In this document: piece by piece, positions 51,162 to 59,681 of the stretch
Position numbering within the stretch: position 1 is the first letter of the stretch
Layout: each line of letters begins with the position of its first letter
Assembly (NCBI RefSeq): GCF_036227225.1
Contig: NZ_CP109444.1
Coordinates: forward strand, 2,957,501-3,021,500
Direction of reading: 5' to 3'
Origin: Streptomyces sp. NBC_01478
GTDB taxonomy: Bacteria > Actinomycetota > Actinomycetes > Streptomycetales > Streptomycetaceae
DNA length: 64,000 nucleotides
Translations under genes and position numbers: made by a program
The notes under the pieces: model-generated
Database searches by the model: none
What the model was told of the DNA's origin: nothing
What the model saw: the letters and a program-made list of their open reading frames with translations, nothing else

Positions 51162-52052
51162 ATGCAGTTCGACGACGACGCGAATCTGGACACCTCCGAG
51201 GTGCAGGACGTGCGCGGCAGCCGGATTCCCGGTGGCCGGGCGACCGTGGGCGGTGGTCTCGCGGGGCTGATCGCGCTGCTGCTCGGGCTCTTCTTCGGGG
51301 TCGGTCCCGACAACCTGGGGTTGTCGTCGGGCAGCGACTCACCGGCGGCCACCGCGTCCTCGCTGGCCCAGGTGCAGTCGTCCTGCCGTACCGGGCAGGA
51401 CGCGAACACCAAGGAGGACTGCCGCATCGTGGCGGTGGTCAACAGCGTGCAGGACTTCTGGACGCAGGAGTTCCAGCGGCGCAGCGCCACGTACACGCGG
51501 TCGCCGACCGTCTTCTTCAGCGGGCAGGTCGCCACCGCGTGCGGGACGGCGACCTCCGCGGTGGGGCCGTTCTACTGCCCCGGCGACCGGAAGGTCTATC
51601 TGGACCTGGGGTTCTTCGACGAGCTGCGGACGAAGTTCGGCTCCAGTGGCGGGCCGTTCGCGCAGGCGTACGTCGTGGCGCACGAGTACGGGCACCATGT
51701 GCAGGACCTGATGGGCACGCTCGGCAGGTCGCAGGACGGGCGGACCGGCGCGAACAGCAACGCGGTGCGGGTGGAACTGCAGGCGGACTGCTACGCGGGG
51801 GTCTGGGCGCATCACGCGACCACCACGAAGGACGAGTCGACCGGGCGGCCGTTGATCACCAGCCTCACGGACGCCGACATCCGGGACGGGCTGGACGCGG
51901 CGGCGGCCGTGGGCGACGACCGGATCCAGGAGCGGTTCCAGGGCCGGGTGACGCCGGAGACCTGGACGCACGGGTCGGCGGCGCAGCGGCAGCAGTGGTT
52001 CCACCAGGGCTATCGCACCGGGGACATGGCGCAGTGCAACACCTTCCGCTGA
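51162..52052 (+). CDS. KPN_02809-type neutral zinc metallopeptidase
   Basis: A 296-residue membrane-anchored protease. One helix ([19 protein letters not shown], about 29-47) follows a short cytoplasmic tail. The zinc motif is H174-E175-YGH178 in AHEYGHHVQ, and the third ligand region is [14 protein letters not shown]. Cysteines (C75, C87, C127, C139, and ones near the end) suggest disulfides outside the cell. The family name comes from Klebsiella KPN_02809; the substrate is unknown. ATG at 51162 is at the end of GGCGAGGATGACGCC. Confidence 0.9.
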   Translation: MQFDDDANLDTSEVQDVRGSRIPGGRATVGGGLAGLIALLLGLFFGVGPDNLGLSSGSDSPAATASSLAQVQSSCRTGQDANTKEDCRIVAVVNSVQDFWTQEFQRRSATYTRSPTVFFSGQVATACGTATSAVGPFYCPGDRKVYLDLGFFDELRTKFGSSGGPFAQAYVVAHEYGHHVQDLMGTLGRSQDGRTGANSNAVRVELQADCYAGVWAHHATTTKDESTGRPLITSLTDADIRDGLDAAAAVGDDRIQERFQGRVTPETWTHGSAAQRQQWFHQGYRTGDMAQCNTFR

Positions 52053-52165
52053 CGGGCCGCAGTGCGCTGTCGGAGCCGTTGTCAGTGGCAGGTGCAAGAC
52101 TCGTCGAAACCGCCCAAAGCGGCGGGAAAGAGCAGAAGCACCCGATACACAAGGAAGTGATCGGC

Positions 52166-52603
52166 ATGGCAGGCGAGGACAGCGGGCGTTCCGGCATCCA
52201 CCCGTCCATCTACCCGTCGCTGCTGTACGCGGACGCGAAGGCGGCGATCCGGCAGCTCACGGAGGCCTTCGGCTTCACCGAGCTGGTGGTGTACGAGGGT
52301 GAGGACGGCTCGGTGATGCACGCCGAGCTGGTGCAGGGCGACGGCGCGGTGATGCTCGGCTCCAAGGGCCGCGGCGGCCGTTTCGACGAGGCGATGAAGA
52401 GCGCGGGGCCCGCCGGGGTGTACATCGTCGTGGACGACGTCGACGCCCATCACCGGCGGGCCGTGGAGCACGGCGCGGAGATCCTGATGCCCCCGACGGA
52501 CCAGGACTACGGATCACGGGACTACATGGCCCGGGACATCGAGGGCAACATCTGGAGCTTCGGTACGTACGCCCCGGAGATACCGGGGACGCCAGGTGCC
52601 TGA
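52166..52603 (+). CDS. VOC-family protein (glyoxalase/bleomycin-resistance fold)
   Basis: A 145-residue single-domain VOC protein. Motifs are SIYPSLLYADAKAAIRQLTEAFGF at the N-terminus, the metal His of VMHAELVQGDG, and ARDIEGNIWSFGTY at the C-terminus with the second ligand Glu. Two copies of the beta-alpha-beta-beta-beta unit are present. It may be a dioxygenase, lyase or drug-binding protein; no partner gene indicates which. ATG at 52166 follows AAGGAAG. Confidence 0.88.
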   Translation: MAGEDSGRSGIHPSIYPSLLYADAKAAIRQLTEAFGFTELVVYEGEDGSVMHAELVQGDGAVMLGSKGRGGRFDEAMKSAGPAGVYIVVDDVDAHHRRAVEHGAEILMPPTDQDYGSRDYMARDIEGNIWSFGTYAPEIPGTPGA

Positions 52604-52609
52604 CCCCGC

Positions 52610-54019
52610 CTAGCTGCCCCCCGTGTGCACCTGGAAGGCCGCCCGGCGTACGGCCTTGGCGAGGGCCGGGTCGGGGTGGGCGGCGGCGAGCGCGACGAGG
52701 ACCTGCACGGTGCGGGGATGGCCGACGGCACGCACCTCGTCGAGGAGCATCGGGACGGTCGGCTGGATGGCGGACTCCAGGTGGCGCACGAGCAGCGGGG
52801 CCTCACCGTGGTCGGCGACGGCGGCGGCGCTGTCGACCCACAGCCAGGTGGCCTCTTCGCGGGTGAGGACCTCGTGGGCGTCCTCCGGGTCGATCCCGTC
52901 GTGCTCGGCGAGCCACAGCAGGGCGTACGGCCGCAGCGTGGCCTCGTCGGCGACGGCGCGGACGTCGGGCTCGGCGGGGGCGCCGACGACGCGCAGCGCC
53001 TCGAAGGCGAGGCCGCGCAGCAGGGCGTCCTCGCCCCGGGCGGCGTCGATCAACTGGCCGACCGCGGTGCCCACGGTGCGGGCGGCGAGCCAGGCGCGGT
53101 ACTCGGCGCGGGCGGCGTTCGGGCGGAGCTGGGAGCAGCCGCGGAGCATGTCCTCGGCGGGCTGCTCGATGTTCCCTGCGGGGCTCTGCGCGGCCACGCA
53201 GATCTGCTCCAGCTTGACCCAGACCGCCCAACTGCCGAGCGGGGTGAGGGTGGCCTGGGCGTCGCCGTAGGTGAGGGCGCCGACGGAGGCGAGGGCGTGC
53301 AGGGCCCAGTCGAGGAGGGGGTCGAGGGGAGTGTCGGGCGTGTCGGCGGCCGGGGGCTGCTGGACGGGTTCGGGCTGGGGGCCGAAGGGGATCTCGCAGC
53401 GCTCGGTGCGCAGCTCGGTGACCCGTTGGCCGAGGAGGTCGAGGAGCTGTTCGACGGGGACGGGCCCGGCGGACAACTGGAGGAAGGAGAGCACCTGAGG
53501 CATGGCCGAGACGACCTCGGCGACGGCTGAGGGCTCGTGCTCCCGGGGTTCCGGGTGGGCGAGCGACCAGGCGTCGAAGAGGGCGACCCAGCCGCGCAGT
53601 ACGGCGCTGTCGTCGCGGTCCCAGGCGCGCAACCGCCAGCCCGGGCGGGCGCTGTCACCGTGCACCTCGACGAGACCGGCGAGGCGGGCGGTGTCCCAGT
53701 CGGCGCGGACCTGAGCCGGGGTCAGGCCCAGCTCCTCGGCCGCGAGTTCGGCGGTCGAGTCGGAGAGGGTGCCCTTGCCGTCGGGGCTCGCGCTGTCACT
53801 GCCGGGGCGTAGTGCGGCGTCGGCCCAGTGGGCGACGCGGGCCGCTCCGGCCAGGCCGGAGCGTGCCATTCTGGCCAGTTCCGCGGGGGCCGGTGTGCCC
53901 TCCGGAGGGCGGGGTGCGGGGCGGCGCGAGCGCCGCTGGTTCATCGCTCGGGGGGCGGCGGCCAGGGGTCGCGGGCGGACGAGTCGAAGCCTGGAGTCGC
54001 GCGGGATACGGGACGTCAC
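52610..54019 (-). CDS. Uncharacterised 469-aa protein
   Basis: A 469-residue soluble protein with a basic N-terminus and a helical body: LGLTPAQVRADWDTARLAGLVEV near 100 looks like a winged-helix unit, LTPLGSWAVWVKLE near 275 like a second, and HPDPALAKAVRRAAFQVHTG ends the chain with a HEAT-like helix. I do not recognise the family. The GTG at 54019 is used because GGAAG lies eight bases upstream; an in-frame ATG downstream would lose the basic tail. It is convergent with the VOC gene, six bases apart. Confidence 0.72.
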   Translation of the reverse strand: MTSRIPRDSRLRLVRPRPLAAAPRAMNQRRSRRPAPRPPEGTPAPAELARMARSGLAGAARVAHWADAALRPGSDSASPDGKGTLSDSTAELAAEELGLTPAQVRADWDTARLAGLVEVHGDSARPGWRLRAWDRDDSAVLRGWVALFDAWSLAHPEPREHEPSAVAEVVSAMPQVLSFLQLSAGPVPVEQLLDLLGQRVTELRTERCEIPFGPQPEPVQQPPAADTPDTPLDPLLDWALHALASVGALTYGDAQATLTPLGSWAVWVKLEQICVAAQSPAGNIEQPAEDMLRGCSQLRPNAARAEYRAWLAARTVGTAVGQLIDAARGEDALLRGLAFEALRVVGAPAEPDVRAVADEATLRPYALLWLAEHDGIDPEDAHEVLTREEATWLWVDSAAAVADHGEAPLLVRHLESAIQPTVPMLLDEVRAVGHPRTVQVLVALAAAHPDPALAKAVRRAAFQVHTGGS

Positions 54020-54249
54020 GGGTGCAGTCTTCCGGTTGACGGTCCGAAAACCCAAACGGAATGTCACGGCGGGCGATGGGGAGGGCCAAGGCACGGGGTC
54101 TCGCGGGCTGCTGGGGACCGGGATCAGGCCAGTGGTACAGGGGTAAACGGAACGGTCGGCGGGGTGCGGCGGGGGTGGGAGGCGATGCCGGTGGAGGGCG
54201 GGACGGGGGTGCGCAGGGACGGGGCCGAGGTGGGGGCTCAGTGCGAGTG

Positions 54250-54665
54250 AGGAGGAGTCGCTCGGTGCGGGTTAGGGATGGCGGCTCGGCGTGAGTGAGG
54301 GCGGGGATGCGAGTGGCAGCCCGGCGCGGGTCGAGGGCGGGGGATGCGGATGGCGGCCCGGCGCGGGTGAAAAGTGGTGGCGGCGCAGGCGAAAGGTGGC
54401 AGCCCGGCGCGAGCCAAGGACGCCGGATGCGGGCGGCAACCCGGCCCGGGCGAAGAGCGGCGGCTCGGCGCAGGCGCAAGGCGGCCGGCTCGGCGCAGGC
54501 CAAGGACGCCGGATGCGGGCGCCCGACACGGGCGGCAACCCGGCGCGCGCCAAGGTGGCGGCCCGGCGCCGGTGAGAAAGGGCGGCTCGACACCAGAGAA
54601 AGGCGGCAGCCCACCGCAGGCGAGAGGGGGGCGGTCCGGCGCCAGTGAAAAGTGGCTGGCCCGAT
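54250..54665 (+). repeat. Degenerate minisatellite array downstream of the alpha/beta hydrolase
   Basis: About fifteen imperfect units of 20-37 bases built on GGCGGC-CCGGCGC-(G/A)GG-(C/T)GAAAG run through the 666-base gap. Frequent variants are GGATGCGGGCGGCAACCCGG and CAAGGACGCCGGATGCGGG, some duplicated exactly. The repeats are G-rich on the + strand and no spacer regularity as in CRISPR is seen. They follow a C-rich purine/pyrimidine-skewed stretch and hold no supported gene. Confidence 0.65.
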
Positions 54666-54685
54666 ACCCGATCAGTGGCCCGGGG

Positions 54686-55813
54686 TCACATCAGCGGCGT
54701 CAGGAAGCGGCGCAGGATCTCCTCGTAGGCGGCCGGGTCGGCGTTCCACATCGCGCTGTGCGGGGCGTGGGCCACCGGCTGGAGGGTGATCAGGTCGGGG
54801 CGGTGGGCGGCGAAGCGGCGGGAGAGGGTCCAGGGGGCCACCGAGTCGTCCGGGCCGTGGAAGATCAGGGTCGGGACCCTGAGCCGGGTGGGGTCGGCGG
54901 CCTCGGCGATGCGGTCGCCGTGCAGATCGGTGCGGCCCTGGGCGGCGCGGACCGCCAGCGGCAGCAGCGCGCCCGGGGTGTGCCGGGCCGTGGCGAGGGC
55001 GCGCAGCGTCGTCTCCCAGTCCAGCACCGGCGAGTCCAGCACCAGGCCGGAGACGCGGTCGCGCATCGCGGAGTGGGCGGCGGCCCGCAACGCCATGGTG
55101 GCGCCGGTGGACCAGCCGTACAGGACGACGTGCTCGGCGCCGTACCGCACGGCGTAGCGGATCGCCGCGTCCAGGTCGCGCCACTCGGTCTCGCCGAGGT
55201 GGTTGAGGCCGTCGGGGTTGCGGGGTGCGCCGAGGTCGCCGCGGTAGGCGAGGGCGAGGACGGGGAAGCGGTTGCGGTGCAGGAACTCCATGACGTTCAT
55301 GGAGAGTTCGCGGGTCGCGGCCAGTCCGTGCACCGCGATCACCCAGGTGCTCCGCGCCCCGGGCACGAACCAGGCGGGCAGGGAGCCGAGTTCGCCGGGG
55401 AGGTCGATGTCGGCGTGGTCCAGGCCCAGGGCGGCGCTCGGGTTGCCGATGTGCACGTTCGGGGTGAGCCACACCTTGGCGCCGGGGCGCAGGGTGCCGT
55501 GGGTGACGCGTTCCAGGCGGCGTACGACGGCGTCGGCGGAGGGGGACGCCGTGTCGACGACGGGGCCGACGACCGCGTGGGAGCCGTCGCCGGCGAGGCC
55601 GTAGGTGCCGGGGCGCAGGGAGGCCAGGTCCCGGGTGAGCGTGATCTGTCCGGCAGCGGTGGAATGCACCGTGAGCCGGGGTTCGGTCGGCAGGGGGCGG
55701 CCGGGCGGCGCCTTCAGCGCGGCGTCACTGGCGTACCGGCCGACGGCGACGCCTGCCGCACCGGCCGCGAGGGCCACGGAGACGGCCGCGGCCGTCGCTT
55801 TGACTGTGCGCAC
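54686..55813 (-). CDS. Secreted or membrane-anchored alpha/beta hydrolase
   Basis: A 375-residue hydrolase. The N-terminal helix (VKATAAAVSVALAAGAAGVAVG, about 3-25) is a signal or anchor. The nucleophile elbow is GWSTGA (near 228), and the catalytic Asp and His are in FHGPDDSVAPW and VAHAPHSAMWN. The first ~120 residues are a beta-rich N-terminal domain, as in prolyl-oligopeptidase-like or BAAT-type enzymes. The GTG at 55813 starts the hydrophobic segment. It is followed by a G-quadruplex motif 62 bases upstream and a repeat array downstream. The substrate is unknown. Confidence 0.85.
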   Translation of the reverse strand: MRTVKATAAAVSVALAAGAAGVAVGRYASDAALKAPPGRPLPTEPRLTVHSTAAGQITLTRDLASLRPGTYGLAGDGSHAVVGPVVDTASPSADAVVRRLERVTHGTLRPGAKVWLTPNVHIGNPSAALGLDHADIDLPGELGSLPAWFVPGARSTWVIAVHGLAATRELSMNVMEFLHRNRFPVLALAYRGDLGAPRNPDGLNHLGETEWRDLDAAIRYAVRYGAEHVVLYGWSTGATMALRAAAHSAMRDRVSGLVLDSPVLDWETTLRALATARHTPGALLPLAVRAAQGRTDLHGDRIAEAADPTRLRVPTLIFHGPDDSVAPWTLSRRFAAHRPDLITLQPVAHAPHSAMWNADPAAYEEILRRFLTPLM

Positions 55814-55874
55814 GGGTCCAGTGTCCCGGGGGACCCGGTAACCGGCCAGCCGGAGAACGCGTGGGGTGATGAGT

Positions 55875-55907
55875 GGGGGTGTTTCGGGGGGAGGGGTGTT
55901 TCGGGGG
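55875..55907 (+). other. G-quadruplex-forming motif upstream of the alpha/beta hydrolase gene
   Basis: GGGGG-TGTTTC-GGGGGG-A-GGGG-TGTTTC-GGGGG gives four G runs with loops of six, one and six bases, a standard quadruplex pattern, on the + strand. This is the template strand for the hydrolase. More G runs (GGGGTGGGG) follow at 55915. It may affect transcription of the hydrolase. Confidence 0.6.
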
Positions 55908-56019
55908 TGGTGGCGGGGTGGGGCGACGGTGCGGGGCATGCGGGCGAGACGGCGAGGCGTGGCGGTGGCACAAGGCCGTGCGGGTGACTGCGGGTGCCCC
56001 CGGAGCGTTCGGTGTCAGC

Positions 56020-56113
56020 CGCCCAAGCCGTTCAACTCCCCTAGCCCAGTCACCCCGCCACCCGAGCCGATCAACTCCCTCACCCCCGCCCCCTCAAATC
56101 CCCCCAACTCCCC
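56020..56113 (+). repeat. Cytosine-rich polypyrimidine tract
   Basis: CAACTCCC appears three times within a stretch that is almost only C and T with few purines. It overlaps the end of the class II aldolase gene. Together with the nearby G-rich motif it forms a strong strand-asymmetric region. Confidence 0.55.
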
Positions 56114-56845
56114 TCACCCCCGCTGCCCATACCCCCGCAACCGCTCCCCCGCCTCAGCCACCTGCTCCCCCGACAACAACGTCGGCGACAGGCCGGGCAC
56201 CGACGACGCCGTCAGCCACAACCGGCACATCCACTCCAACTGGGCCGTGCGATCGAAGGCCTGGTCCAGGGAGGCGCCGTAGGCGATCGTGCCGTGGTTC
56301 TGGAGCAGGCAGGCAGAGCGGTCGGCGAGGGCGTGGAGCATGTTCTCGGCCAGCTCCTCGGTGCCGTAGGTCGCATACGGGGCAACCCGGACCGGGCCGC
56401 CGAGGGCGCCGGACATGTAGTGGACCGAGGGGAGTTCGGGGACGAGGGTCGAGACGGCGGTCGCGTGGACGGCGTGGGTGTGGACGACGGCGCGGGCGTC
56501 GGTGCTGCGGTAGACGGCGAGATGCATGGGCAGTTCGCTCGTCGGGAGCAGGGTGCCGAGCACCTGCCGGCCGTCGAGGTCGACACCGACCGCGTCGGCG
56601 GGCGTCAGGCGGTCGTAAGGGACGCCCGACGGTGTGACCAGGACGGTGTCGCCGACGCGCGCCGAGACGTTCCCGGAGGTGCCGACGACCAGACCGTCGG
56701 AGACCGTCCGGCGCGCGGTAGCGACGAGCGCGCCCCACGCGTCCGCTTCCTCGGCCCGCACACTCCGCCGCCGCGACTCCGCCACAGTCCCCGCACTCTC
56801 CCGGGCGTCCCGCCCGTCCCGCTGGTCCCGCCGTTGCTCAGCCAT
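56114..56845 (-). CDS. Class II aldolase/adducin family protein
   Basis: A 243-residue zinc enzyme of the fuculose-phosphate aldolase family. Zinc histidines are in VHTHAVHATAVS (near 122) and LQNHGTIAYG (near 185); the N-terminal NVSAR loop binds the phosphate (GTSGNVSAR near 55). It would cleave or form a C-C bond in a sugar phosphate, or act in methylthioribulose salvage. A 30-residue charged N-terminus is extra; the start could be later. It stands alone. Confidence 0.88.
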   Translation of the reverse strand: MAEQRRDQRDGRDARESAGTVAESRRRSVRAEEADAWGALVATARRTVSDGLVVGTSGNVSARVGDTVLVTPSGVPYDRLTPADAVGVDLDGRQVLGTLLPTSELPMHLAVYRSTDARAVVHTHAVHATAVSTLVPELPSVHYMSGALGGPVRVAPYATYGTEELAENMLHALADRSACLLQNHGTIAYGASLDQAFDRTAQLEWMCRLWLTASSVPGLSPTLLSGEQVAEAGERLRGYGQRG

Positions 56846-57041
56846 GCCGCGATCCTGTCAGGCGGTGCCCCAACGCACGTTCGGGCGAAGGCACTTTAGG
56901 CCGGAAGGCGCGCATCCGAAAGATCACATATGGGTGCCAACCACCCGCTCCGGCCGCCCGGCCGGAGACCGACCGGCATCGACAGATCTCCCCATAGCCT
57001 CCGGGGGATTCGTCGCGCACGCCGCCATCCCCGGGGGAACC

Positions 57042-57794
57042 ATGGCCCGCGACCGCAAACCGCCCCTGCCCCGCACCCGCCTCGCCGCACTCACCGTCAC
57101 CGCGACCACGACCGCACTCGCGCTCGCACTCACCGCACCCCCGGCCATCGCCGCGACCCCCGCAAAGGGCCACGACGTCTCCTCGCACCAGAAGAACGTC
57201 GACTGGCCGAGCGCGAAGGCGAAGGGCGCCACGTTCACCTACGTCAAGGCGACCGAGTCGACCACCTACCGGAACCCCTCCTTCAGCCGGCAGTACGACG
57301 GCGCCCGCGCGGCGGGCATCATCCGCGGCGCGTACCACTTCGCACTGCCGGACAGGTCGTCCGGCGCGACCCAGGCCGCCTACTTCGTGGCGCACGGCGG
57401 CGACTGGAAGGCGGACGGCTGGACGCTGCCGCCCGCGCTGGACATCGAATACAACCCGTACGACAGGAAGCACGGCTGCTACGGCCTGAGCAAAGCCGGG
57501 ACGGTCAACTGGATCAAGGCCTTCAGCGCCGAGGTGAAGCGGGAGACCGGCCGCCGCCCGGTGATCTACACGACCGCGCGATGGTGGAACACCTGCACGG
57601 GCGACAACACCACCCTGGCCTCGACACACGCGCTGTGGATCGCCCACCACAAGTCGGCGGACGCGGGCCCGCTGCCCGCCGGATGGTCGTACTGGACCTT
57701 CTGGCAGTACGACAACGGCGGGAGCCTGCCGGGTGACCAGAATCTCTTCAACGGGACGGTGGACCAACTGCGGAGGTTCGCCCGGAATTACTAG
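57042..57794 (+). CDS. Secreted GH25 lysozyme
   Basis: A 250-residue muramidase. A signal peptide (TRLAALTVTATTTALALAL, cut near AIA-ATP at ~38) leads into the GH25 barrel. Catalytic acids are Asp45 (GHDVSSHQ) and Asp134/Glu136 (PALDIEYN). The end (GWSYWTFWQYDNGG, QLRRFA) is typical. It cleaves peptidoglycan between MurNAc and GlcNAc outside the cell. ATG at 57042 follows GGGGGAACC. No wall-binding domain is present. Confidence 0.93.
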   Translation: MARDRKPPLPRTRLAALTVTATTTALALALTAPPAIAATPAKGHDVSSHQKNVDWPSAKAKGATFTYVKATESTTYRNPSFSRQYDGARAAGIIRGAYHFALPDRSSGATQAAYFVAHGGDWKADGWTLPPALDIEYNPYDRKHGCYGLSKAGTVNWIKAFSAEVKRETGRRPVIYTTARWWNTCTGDNTTLASTHALWIAHHKSADAGPLPAGWSYWTFWQYDNGGSLPGDQNLFNGTVDQLRRFARNY

Positions 57795-57823
57795 GCAGTA
57801 CGGACACCGCAGGGACCCCCTCA

Positions 57824-57845
57824 GTTCATCTTCCGTTCATTCAGG
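57824..57845 (+). promoter_or_regulatory. PHO box (PhoP binding site) upstream of pitH2
   Basis: Two 11-base direct repeats, GTTCATCTTCC and GTTCATTCAGG, match the GTTCA-type PHO box bound by PhoP in Streptomyces. They lie 48-69 bases before the pitH2 start. This agrees with published PhoP control of pitH2 in S. coelicolor. Confidence 0.8.
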
Positions 57846-57892
57846 TTGCCTACGGTCAACGCGCCAATGACTTCGAACGATTGCCTGGGTAA

Positions 57893-59152
57893 ATGGAAAG
57901 CTTCTCGCTGATCCTCGCGATTGTGGTGGTCACCGCACTCGCGTTCGATTTCACGAACGGTTTCCACGACACCGCCAACGCGATGGCCACCACCATCTCG
58001 ACCGGTGCGCTCAAGCCCAAGGTCGCGGTGGCCATGTCGGCCACCCTCAACCTGGTGGGCGCTTTTCTCTCCGTGGAGGTCGCCAACACGATCTCCAAGG
58101 GTCTCGTCGATGAGAGCGGCATCCGTCCCGAGGTCATTTTCGCCGCCCTGGTCGGCGCGATCCTCTGGAACCTGGTGACCTGGCTCGTCGGCCTGCCGTC
58201 CAGTTCCTCGCACGCCCTGATGGGCGGTCTGATCGGCGCCACCATCGCCTCGGCCGGCACCGGCGCGGTCCACGGCGACGTCCTGGTCACCAAGGTGCTG
58301 CTGCCTGCGGTCGCGGCCCCGATCGTCGCGGGCGTCGCGGCGATGCTCGCCACCCGCTTCTCCTACGCCCTGAGCCGCAACGCGAACGGCAAGGCCGCCG
58401 ACAAGGGCTTCCGCGTCGGCCAGATCGCCTCCGCCGGGCTGGTCTCGCTGGCCCACGGCACGAACGACGCGCAGAAGACGATGGGCATCATCACGCTGGC
58501 CCTGATCGCCGGCGGCTCCATCGCCCCCGACTCGGACCCGCCCACCTGGGTCATCCTCTCCGCGGGCCTCGCCATCGCGATGGGCACCTACATCGGCGGC
58601 TGGCGCATCATCCGCACGATGGGCAAGGGCCTGACCGACCTCCGGCCGCAGCAGGGCTTCGCCGCCCAGACCAGCGCCGCCGCGGTCATCCTGGCCTCCT
58701 CGCACATCGGCTTCTCCCTCTCCACCACGCACGCCGTCTCCGGTTCGGTGATGGGCGCGGGTCTCGGCCGCAAGGGTGGTGTCGTCCGCTGGTCGACCGC
58801 CACCCGGATGTTCGTCGCCTGGGGTCTGACACTGCCGGCCGCCGCACTGGTCGGCGCGCTCGCCGAGTCCGTCACCGACCTCGGCGACTGGGGCACCGCA
58901 CTGGTGGCCGTCTTCCTGGTCGCCTCCAGCACCGCCATCTGGCTGCTCTCCCGCCGCCAGGTCGTCGACGCCTCGAACGTCAACGAGATCGACGAACCGG
59001 CCGGCGTGGTGACCACCGCGATCGCCGCCGTGACCCCGCCGCCCCCGTCGGTAGCCCTCTCCGAGGGCCTCACGGCGACGATCCTCTCGCCGCCCACCGT
59101 CGCCACGCCCGACCCGGCCACTCCGGCGACCCCGCCGGCCGCCGCCGTCTGA
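57893..59152 (+). CDS. pitH2: Low-affinity inorganic phosphate transporter PitH2
   Basis: A 419-residue PiT-family transporter with about ten helices and the repeated PD001131-type motifs: FTNGFHDTANAMAT near 20 and LAHGTNDAQKTMG near 205. A cytoplasmic loop separates the two halves and the C-tail is Pro/Thr/Ala-rich. It imports metal-phosphate with protons and is the main uptake route when phosphate is ample. A 73-residue membrane protein lies 35 bases downstream in the same transcript. ATG at 57893 is preceded by a PHO box. Confidence 0.95.
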   Translation: MESFSLILAIVVVTALAFDFTNGFHDTANAMATTISTGALKPKVAVAMSATLNLVGAFLSVEVANTISKGLVDESGIRPEVIFAALVGAILWNLVTWLVGLPSSSSHALMGGLIGATIASAGTGAVHGDVLVTKVLLPAVAAPIVAGVAAMLATRFSYALSRNANGKAADKGFRVGQIASAGLVSLAHGTNDAQKTMGIITLALIAGGSIAPDSDPPTWVILSAGLAIAMGTYIGGWRIIRTMGKGLTDLRPQQGFAAQTSAAAVILASSHIGFSLSTTHAVSGSVMGAGLGRKGGVVRWSTATRMFVAWGLTLPAAALVGALAESVTDLGDWGTALVAVFLVASSTAIWLLSRRQVVDASNVNEIDEPAGVVTTAIAAVTPPPPSVALSEGLTATILSPPTVATPDPATPATPPAAAV

Positions 59153-59187
59153 GCCCGCGCCCCAGACACGAGAAGGAACGAATCAGC

Positions 59188-59409
59188 ATGCACATCGACT
59201 GGGCAGCCCTCGGCTCCGTCTTCGGCGTCAGCCTCGTGGCGACCGTGGCCCTCGTGGCCGTCTTCACCCTCGGCATCACCGCCCTCTCCCACCGCGAACG
59301 CGCCACCGCTCAGGGCGACTCGGCGACGCTCGCCCTGAGCGGCGCGTACGTGTGCTTCGCGGCGTGCGCGGCGGCGGTGGCGTACGGGATCTATCTGATC
59401 GTGGCCTGA
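59188..59409 (+). CDS. Small membrane protein in the pitH2 operon
   Basis: A 73-residue protein with two helices (VFGVSLVATVALVAVFTLGI and ALSGAYVCFAACAAAVAYGIYLIV) and a short polar loop. It lies 35 bases after pitH2 behind AAGGAACGAATC. It is, from memory, conserved beside pitH2 in streptomycetes. It may modulate the transporter. The operon ends with a strong terminator. Confidence 0.78.
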   Translation: MHIDWAALGSVFGVSLVATVALVAVFTLGITALSHRERATAQGDSATLALSGAYVCFAACAAAVAYGIYLIVA

Positions 59410-59445
59410 CCCGACAGGCACATCACCGCACCACAACCGTCCCGC

Positions 59446-59481
59446 GGGGCGGGGAAGCAGTTCTCCATGCTTCCCCGCCCC
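59446..59481 (+). terminator. Terminator of the pitH2 operon
   Basis: GGGGCGGGGAAGCA (59446-59459) pairs perfectly with TGCTTCCCCGCCCC (59468-59481) around GTTCTCCA. It is followed by GTCGCATTTG. Confidence 0.85.
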
Positions 59482-59681
59482 GTCGCATTTGACCGCCCGA
59501 TCAGACCACATCGAAGCGACACACGTCGTTTGGACTATTCTTCTCTTCAGGCTTCATGACATATGGCGAAGAGAGCACAGCGTCCAGCCACACAGCAAAG
59601 TGATAGTGTCGACCCGCGCACGGCTGACCGCCAGTTTCCAGTCCCTTCGCAACCACCCCGACGGACGAAAGCAGGAGCACG

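Noticed and set aside
54250..54665. CRISPR array
   Set aside because: Units are degenerate, of variable length, with no constant repeat or unique spacers, and no cas genes are present.
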